Shown: piece after piece, positions 58,241 through 64,000 of the stretch
Layout of the letters: the number at the start of each line of letters is the position of its first letter
How positions within the stretch are numbered: the first letter of the stretch is position 1
Origin: Gnetum montanum
Lineage: Eukaryota > Streptophyta > Gnetopsida > Gnetales > Gnetaceae
Assembly: GCA_015680685.1 (NCBI GenBank)
Contig: MNCI01011880.1
Coordinates: forward strand, 403,333 to 467,332
Length of the DNA: 64,000 nucleotides
Direction of reading: 5' to 3'
Program-made: the position numbers and the translations under genes
The notes under the pieces: model-generated
The model's input: only the letters and a program-made list of their open reading frames with translations
What the model was told of the DNA's origin: nothing
The model's database searches: none

Positions 58241-58866
58241 AATAGTGGTCAATTGGACTCCCACCATTATGCTGGATAGCCCAAATAAAATCATTGCTAC
58301 TAAACATCACCTCACACTGTTATTGTGCTTTGCTGTCTACTTTCATTGTTGCCTTCCCCATGCTCTATTTCCTTGTCCTTCTAGCATGTTGCTTCCCCTC
58401 CCTCTTGTGAGACCCTTGAGGTCGACCTGGTCATTGTGTGCCCTTGTTCCACAAGCTACCACTTGTAGTGGCTAGCTACTGTCACTTACATAGCAGCCAA
58501 TAGGTCATCATTGCTTCCTATGTGGTAGGAAAATATGTTTTCTTGCAATCTCCACAACTATCATGCATACTATCACTATCCCTACTCCTACCTTGGCCAC
58601 CCATGCATTAAAGAGCATGTTTATGGCTATGTTAATGATTTGCAGGAGCACCTTCTCACCTTTCTTCACCTTGATTTTCATTAGCTCTATTCACACCCAA
58701 GCATATCGTTTAAGTTTTGGTTTAAAAAGAAGCATTAAAAAAAAGAAACAAAAATTCTTTTATATAATATTTTTTCTCTAAATTTTAAATATAAAATCTA
58801 TGATTTCTTCATAAATGCTTTGATTTTCTTTCTCTTACTTGTATAGGTGGCAAACATGGAGAAGGA
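58241..58866 (+). other. element 2a sequence after the integrase break
   Basis: Short C/T-rich frames are present but show no integrase motif. The segment may be rearranged 3' sequence of element 2a. Confidence 0.4.
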
Positions 58867-59470
58867 CAAGGAGATTTAAATCATGAAGGGAATATAGAGG
58901 ATCTCTTCTTCATCACACTTTTCCAAAGAAATCATGCATGATGCACAAGTAGGAGGACATGTGGCCATGTCTTCTTCTTCCTATAAAAGGAAAAGAGGAA
59001 ACAGGAGAAGGAGAAAGCCATATAAAAAGCCTTCTTGGGCACAAAAGAAATCATCAGCAAGGAGAAAAAGGCTTCTTCTTCCTTTTCTTCTCCTTTTCCT
59101 TCTATGGTTTCACCCTCACCATCTTCCCCATCCTATACCCCTCTATCTCATCATAGCCCCAATCCACTTGCTACTCCCTCAAATTAGCTAGAATAGGAGG
59201 ACATTTAGGTGAGATTATGTAATAGGTTGGAAAGATTGATCCTTGAATTTCAACATGAAAAGGACTAGGAAAATGGTTGGGGTGATATCCTAGTTGGAAA
59301 GGAGGTAGCAATCATCAATCTTAGGGAACTTGAGGATCAAACCAAATAGCTAACTTGGGCTATTTGGTCCTATCATGAATATCTACAAGAGGAAGTTAAG
59401 AATCGATCCCATAGTAGTCAAGAGGAAGTTCCTTCCTTTTCCTCTTTAATAATTCCCATGTTCATGTGTT
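58867..59470 (+). pseudogene. element 2a 3' ORF with basic N-terminus
   Basis: A decayed frame from the ATG at 58,867 contains SSSYKRKRGNRRRRKPYKKP, an Arg/Lys-rich stretch like a nuclear-localisation or nucleic-acid-binding signal. A Ser/Pro-rich run follows. After one frameshift comes an acidic, possibly coiled-coil part (LERLILEFQHEKD, LRELEDQTK, YHEYLQEEV). Stops fit C-to-T changes. Position after integrase parallels ORF2 of element 2b, but similarity is not evident. The hydrophobic reading of the C/T-rich run in one frame is probably a shift artefact, not a membrane helix. Confidence 0.45.
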
Positions 59471-60459
59471 AGTCTAGTTCATGCTTATGTAATGTGACAT
59501 TGCATATAATTGATTTAGTTTAATGCATGTAAGTTATTTCATCTCAAATATTTTTGCTTGCAAGTAATTTAATATCTTTAAATGTAATGTTCTTTAAAGT
59601 TATTGGTCACTTTCCTCTTTCACTGAGACTTATGCTTGGGCTAGTCCTACTCATAAGCAAGGTGCCCTAGGCAATAATCTTGCAAAATCATGCATTGTTG
59701 AGCATTGTGTGTTAATTTACCTTAGGGTCTAAATTTTTGTATTAACATGCGTCTTTGCCAATACTTTCATTGAATATAAGTCTTTTCACTTATTTGTAAT
59801 GCCAATTCCTTTTTATGATTGAGAAAATTGCTTTAAATAAAAAAAAAAACATCTATGAAAATGAAAACCTATAGAAATAGACTCCATATGCTTAATGGAA
59901 TTGAGAAAACTGATAATTTCCTATTCAACTTTCTGAAAATCGATGGAAAATTATATAGCTTAACAAAACATGGAACTTTAGCATATTTTTCAAATTAGAC
60001 ATAAAAATTTAGAGTTCGCTTATGAATGATCAATAATACTTGCTTATGTATAAAAGATCCTATATCTAGAGCATGCTACAACATCGAAGCATTGCCAAAC
60101 TCAATAAGAAATAATAATAATAATATTAGCATGAAGGACTTTGATGTAATGTTTTTCATCACATCATTTAATTGTGGAAGGAAACTTTAATTATGAGGTA
60201 GGTAACCTAAAATTTGAATGAGCATATATTATGATGAAAGATCACTAACCAATGAATCATATACATCATTAGGAAGAACGAAATCAACTATCTTAGTTGC
60301 ATTAACATCACTCGAAAAAGGTATCACAAGTTTTTTTAGCAACTTATAAATTTGCATTATGAGAATTAATAGAATTTTTTACATCGATAAAAGAAGCAAA
60401 AATTTCAACATTGATTGAAGAAGGTGGAAGTAATATAGAATTCTCCCATTGGGAATTCT
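59471..60459. other. AT-rich sequence, no gene recognised
   Basis: It could include the 3' LTR of element 2a, but no counterpart to sequence before 30,534 was found by eye. An aataaaaa tract at 59,836 is simple sequence. Confidence 0.4.
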
Positions 60460-60660
60460 AAAGAAATTAGATCCATTGGAGGAAAAATTATAGAAAAACG
60501 TTAAATTTGCTAGAGAAACATTAGATCCACGAAAAAAATTAGATTTGCTAGAGAAACATTAGATCCACTAGAAAATATTAGATTTGCTAAAAAAAAAAAG
60601 AGATTCACTAAAAAACATCATATCCACTAAAAACACTACATTTACTAAAAAAGATGATAT
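60460..60660. repeat. minisatellite, unit about 20 bp (ttagat-tgctagagaaaca)
   Basis: Alternating 'ttagatttgctagagaaaca' and 'ttagatccactagaaaata' units give about nine degenerate copies and a 38-42-bp higher-order repeat. Confidence 0.75.
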
Positions 60661-60916
60661 TTTTCAAAAAGTATTAAATTGCTTCTATCTTGTTTTTGAG
60701 TCACATTCTTGTAAATGCTATTATTAGTAAGGGGTAAGATTTAAGGAGAGGTATCACAACAATAGTTTACCAAGGGTGCTTAGTTAAAGGGCATTATAGT
60801 GAATTTTACAAGCTGAATTCAAAATTGTTCAAATCAATGTGTTTTCAAAATGCATTAATCAAAATTAATTAGAAAAAATAATTAATGAGAATAAATCCAT
60901 TATGAAAAATGTATAT

Positions 60917-61200
60917 TTTTAAAATAGTAAATTTCAGGTTTTCATTGGAACTAATCAAAACCCTCTTTACAAAAAGGAAACAAAATATAGATTATCATCA
61001 AAATGAATCAAAACCATCTTTCAAAATCTCTTAACAAATAATGGAGCAAAATAGATCTCTTACCCAAAATCATTTATTTTAAAAATTTTAAATTTTAGAT
61101 TTTCATAAAAATTAATCAAGATCATATTTCAAAAATGTGAAAAAAGAATTCAGATTGTCGTCAAAATGAAGTAAAACATAAAAAATTAAATAAAAAATGT
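60917..61200. repeat. degenerate tandem duplication, period about 160 bp
   Basis: 'ttttaaaatagtaaatttcaggttttcat...taatcaaaa' (60,917) recurs as 'ttttaaaaattttaaattttagattttcat...taatcaaga' (61,078). The paired 'agattatcatcaaaatgaa' and 'agattgtcgtcaaaatgaa' follow at matching distances. Confidence 0.55.
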
Positions 61201-62750
61201 GCATGCTTGTAAGAAATTCAAACAATTGGAGAAATATTTGAAAATTTTCTTCTACAATAAGTGTTGAATTTAGAAATTCCAACTATTCATTGTAGAATTT
61301 TTAACAATGGTGTTGTAAAGATTAGTAAAGTCATTAGTAAATTTTTTCAAAATATTAATAATTGTCATTGCATAAATTATGAAAATCAATCATCAGTAAA
61401 ATGTTTCATATCATTAATGATAGAGAGATTGTGAAAAGCATCATTAGAATGATGGCAACAACACAAAAAATTTTGACCAAGAATGCTGGAATGAAAGAGA
61501 TTTCAAAATTGACCATTAAGTGTTATTTTTTACAGATGTAAAATTTCAAGCTTGCATATGATCTTTAAAGTTTCTTTTATTAGGTTTTATAACATAAATA
61601 TAAATTAGGGGTTTTTATATCCTTCTTTACCTCACCCTTTCTTTAATTTTCTTTCCTGTTCATTTTTTGTCCTTTGTTTCCCTTGCTTAACTATCTTTAT
61701 TTCTTTATTGTTTTTTATTGTATTTTTGTTCTGTGGTAGTTTTTTATTACATGACTGACTATACTTGTCAATTTTGTTGTTGATTTGTTATAATGTTTTT
61801 TGTTTTCATAACAATCTGGTTTATTTAGTTGGCTTGTGTTGTTTTTACTTGTATATGACTTTTTTGTTTAGGATTTTATTTGTTTGTCTCTTGCATTGCA
61901 TTGGTTTGTTTTATAGGTGTCCTACAAACACCAACTTTTTGCAATGTCTAAGATATTGTCATCAAAGCACACAACTTTCTCACATACTTTCATGCTAAAT
62001 TAACAGGTTGTATCATGAAGATGGAGAAACGTATTCCCACCAAAATCTTGAATAAAAAATTAATTATTCATCATTCTTGGAAGCTGCAGCTGCATATGAG
62101 TTGGAATACGCGGACATTATGCTTCAAATTCCTACACTGTACATTATATTCTATGGAATATGTTTTTATGATAATGTCAAAGCTCTTACCGTACAGTCTT
62201 CTGGAAATTTTATTTTAATTTATTTTTTAAATTTTTATAAATTACAGTGCATAGTGGAGAAGTCAACAACCAAAAGTGTTATTTTTATGAATTTATATAC
62301 GATATATAAATCCGTGTAGTGATACCCATGTCTCGTAGAGGGATATTGTAATAAATATAATGAGGTCAGCTATGATGTCAATCATATAAGAATGTATATA
62401 TAATTTGTTATTGTATACATGCTTTTCTACAGAATTGCTTTTGACTTTTTGATGTGGTATGGCTTTCATAAAAAAGCATGAAGTTTGACCTTCGATGAAG
62501 CAAGGAGGTTGACTATAGAGTTTGACCTCAGAAATGAGCGTATACGATAAGCAAGGAAGTGTCGGATAAAATAAGGGTACCTTTGGTAACACATATTTGA
62601 AATTATGAATGATTTTGACCAGCATAATATCTCTGATTTATTACTCATTGGAAAGTGGAAACTTGCAAATTTATCAAAGATCTTCATCCTCCTTAAAACA
62701 GAGACACAACCGCATACATGATTTGTGATGAAGGCATCAGTTCACTCATG
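61201..62750. other. AT-rich sequence; weak coding relic near 62,077
   Basis: At 62,077-62,270 one frame reads EAAAAYELEYADIMLQIPTL and YIIFYGICFY, vaguely like the transmembrane part of a plant PDR-type ABC transporter (ER/AA-Y...YA...IEIPY...YG). Several residues of that pattern are missing and no splice sites are convincing, so I do not call a gene. The rest shows nothing recognisable. Confidence 0.3.
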
Positions 62751-62899
62751 ATGTTTCAGGATTGGCTTTGAAGCCTAAATGAGTTTAGCAAGATCGATGA
62801 TAACCTAAAAATTTTTCAAGATCGATGAAGAATTATTAGGATTGGCATCTTTTCAAAGTTTAGCACTTGAGTCCACATACCCAAACAACACATCTGTAC

Positions 62900-63410
62900 A
62901 ATATAGCAAGATCGATGATAACCTAAATTTTTTTTTTTATAACTTTTCAAGCCCAAAGGCAGATGCACTTGTTTTTGAAAGCATATAGGGCCTTGAAACC
63001 TCCTACTATTTCTTCTTTGATGCACTTCCCCCACATATAATTGTTCATATAAATGAGCCACAAATATGTAAGAAAATATACTATTTGCACATTGGTACCT
63101 TCAAAATGGAGACTATAACAATTATTTCTTGTACCTCACATCATCAATTTGGTTTTATCTATATTTACTTGAAGATGAGGTGAACGATAATAATTTTCTA
63201 AAATTTACAATATATTTTGCATACCGTTTTGATATAAGAAAAGATTTACGACTTAGGATACAATTTTGATAACATGGCTATATTGCCTATTATATGACCA
63301 TTCCTGCATTTCATTAACAAAAATATGAAAGAGAATTGGAGAAAATGGATATTTTGATATCATTGTCAAGTACATTCCTTGCTTTCTCTGGTTTGAGAGT
63401 GAGGCTCCTC
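62900..63410 (-). pseudogene. LINE (non-LTR) reverse-transcriptase relic
   Basis: One minus-strand frame holds KYPFSPILFHIFVNEMQEW (cf. the QGCPLSPxLF region of LINE RTs), then HLQVNIDKTKLMM, LHFEGTNVQIVYF and KCIKEEIVGGFKALYAFKNK. These appear in the order of the palm and thumb of RTE-like plant LINE RTs. The YADD catalytic box expected between the first two blocks is missing (LFLYQNG there). Three stops occur. The upstream end runs into the 125-bp tandem array; no poly-A tail is seen. Confidence 0.65.
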
Positions 63411-63438
63411 TTGTTAAAATTTGACATTGCCTTTGACA

Positions 63439-64000
63439 TTGCCTTTCTCTGAAAGAATCTAGATATGTAGAAAGGTCTGCACATTTGTTGTGTTTACACT
63501 GAAGTTGCAGACAGACCGAACTTATATGAAACTATGTATATATGAAGTATTGCCTTTCTTTGAAAAAATCTAGATATGTAGAAAGGTCTATGTAGAAAGG
63601 TCTGCACATTTGTTGTGTTTACACTGAAGTTGCAGACAGACCGAACTTATATGAAACTATGTATATATGAAGTATTGCCTTTCTTTGAAAAAATCTAGAT
63701 ATGTAGAAAGGTCTATGTAGAAAGGTCTGCACATTTGTTGTGTTTACACTGAAGTTGCAGACAGACCGAACTTATATGAAACTATGTATATATGAAGTAT
63801 TGCCTTTCTTTGAAAAAATCTAGATATGTAGAAAGGTCTATGTAGAAAGGTCTGCACATTTGTTGTGTTTACACTGAAGTTGCAGACAGACCGAACTTAT
63901 ATGAAACTATGTATATATGAAGTATTGCCTTTCTTTGAAAAAATCTAGATATGTAGAAAGGTCTATGTAGAAAGGTCTGCACATTTGTTGTGTTTACACT
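63439..64000. repeat. 125-bp tandem repeat array, runs off the window
   Basis: Units start ttgcctttct at 63,439, 63,550, 63,675, 63,800 and 63,925. The first unit is 111 bp and lacks a 14-bp piece; the others are 125 bp and virtually identical. The extra 14 bp is a tandem copy of tctatgtagaaagg inside the unit. The last unit is cut by the window end, so the array length is unknown. Confidence 0.97.

Larger units (their letters stand above)
30534..59470 (+). mobile_element. element 2a: oldest gypsy element, host of two nested insertions
   Basis: The PBS is at 30,534 and gag at 30,810-32,364. Element 2b is inserted at 32,365-45,926. Protease (45,932-46,435) and the first half of an RNase H (46,715-46,982) follow, then element 3 at 46,983-55,696. 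The second half of RNase H (55,702-55,850), RT (56,170-57,020), RNase H (to 57,540), integrase (57,600-58,240) and a 3' ORF complete it. Reading frames continue across both insertion points. Domain order PR - RNase H - RT - RNase H - INT differs from element 1. Neither LTR edge could be fixed, and the right end given is that of the last ORF. Confidence 0.8.

Noticed and set aside
58934-59191. Membrane protein with a Leu-rich helix
   Set aside because: The hydrophobic run comes from a C/T-rich tract read after a likely frameshift; the other frame gives Ser/Pro-rich sequence that joins the acidic part downstream.
62077-62319. Exon of a PDR-type ABC transporter
   Set aside because: Only a loose resemblance to a transmembrane block, with residues missing and no convincing splice sites.
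60460-64000. CRISPR array
   Set aside because: Repeats are directly tandem without unique spacers, and the surroundings are clearly plant nuclear DNA.

Overview
This 64 kb window looks like a repeat-filled intergenic stretch of a large seed-plant genome, possibly a gymnosperm. It is AT-rich and holds nested, decayed Ty3/gypsy LTR retrotransposons, a solo LTR, a SINE-like sequence and a LINE reverse-transcriptase relic. I see no intact host gene, no rRNA, no CRISPR and no bacterial-style operon. The species cannot be named from this sequence. All annotation comes from reading the bases and translations; no database search was possible.

Layout. 1-10,168: AT-rich, with an LTR-like block (786-1,799), a degenerate array of roughly 200-bp repeats, a gag relic split by a solo LTR with a perfect 5-bp target duplication, and about 4 kb with no recognisable gene. 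10,169-27,648: element 1, a very large Tat-like element on the minus strand. It has a 5' LTR at the right, gag-protease, then pol (RT-RNase H-second RNase H-integrase), and a truncated 3' LTR at the left. Between its protease and RT lies a plus-strand gene with introns (16,803-21,257). Three arrays of 4-bp-stem hairpins sit at the boundaries of these transcription units. 27,649-30,533: AT-rich, with a SINE candidate.

30,534-59,470: a nest of three elements. The host is element 2a (plus strand: PBS, gag, protease, RNase H, RT, RNase H, integrase, 3' ORF). It is interrupted inside gag-pro by element 2b (32,365-45,926, minus, Athila-like, complete domain set plus a 3' accessory ORF). It is interrupted again inside its RNase H by element 3 (46,983-55,696, plus, gag and accessory ORF but no pol, perfect target duplication AGTAT). 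The broken reading frames rejoin across both insertions. By LTR similarity element 3 is the youngest, 2b older and 2a oldest. 59,471-64,000: AT-rich sequence with minisatellites, a LINE RT relic on the minus strand, and a recent 125-bp tandem array that runs off the window.

Most internal stop codons and altered catalytic residues are explained by C-to-T (or G-to-A) transitions, as expected of long-methylated DNA. The most interesting signals are the intron-bearing antisense gene of element 1, the hairpin arrays with compensatory changes, and the LTR-like promoter inside elements 2b and 3 upstream of their accessory ORF.
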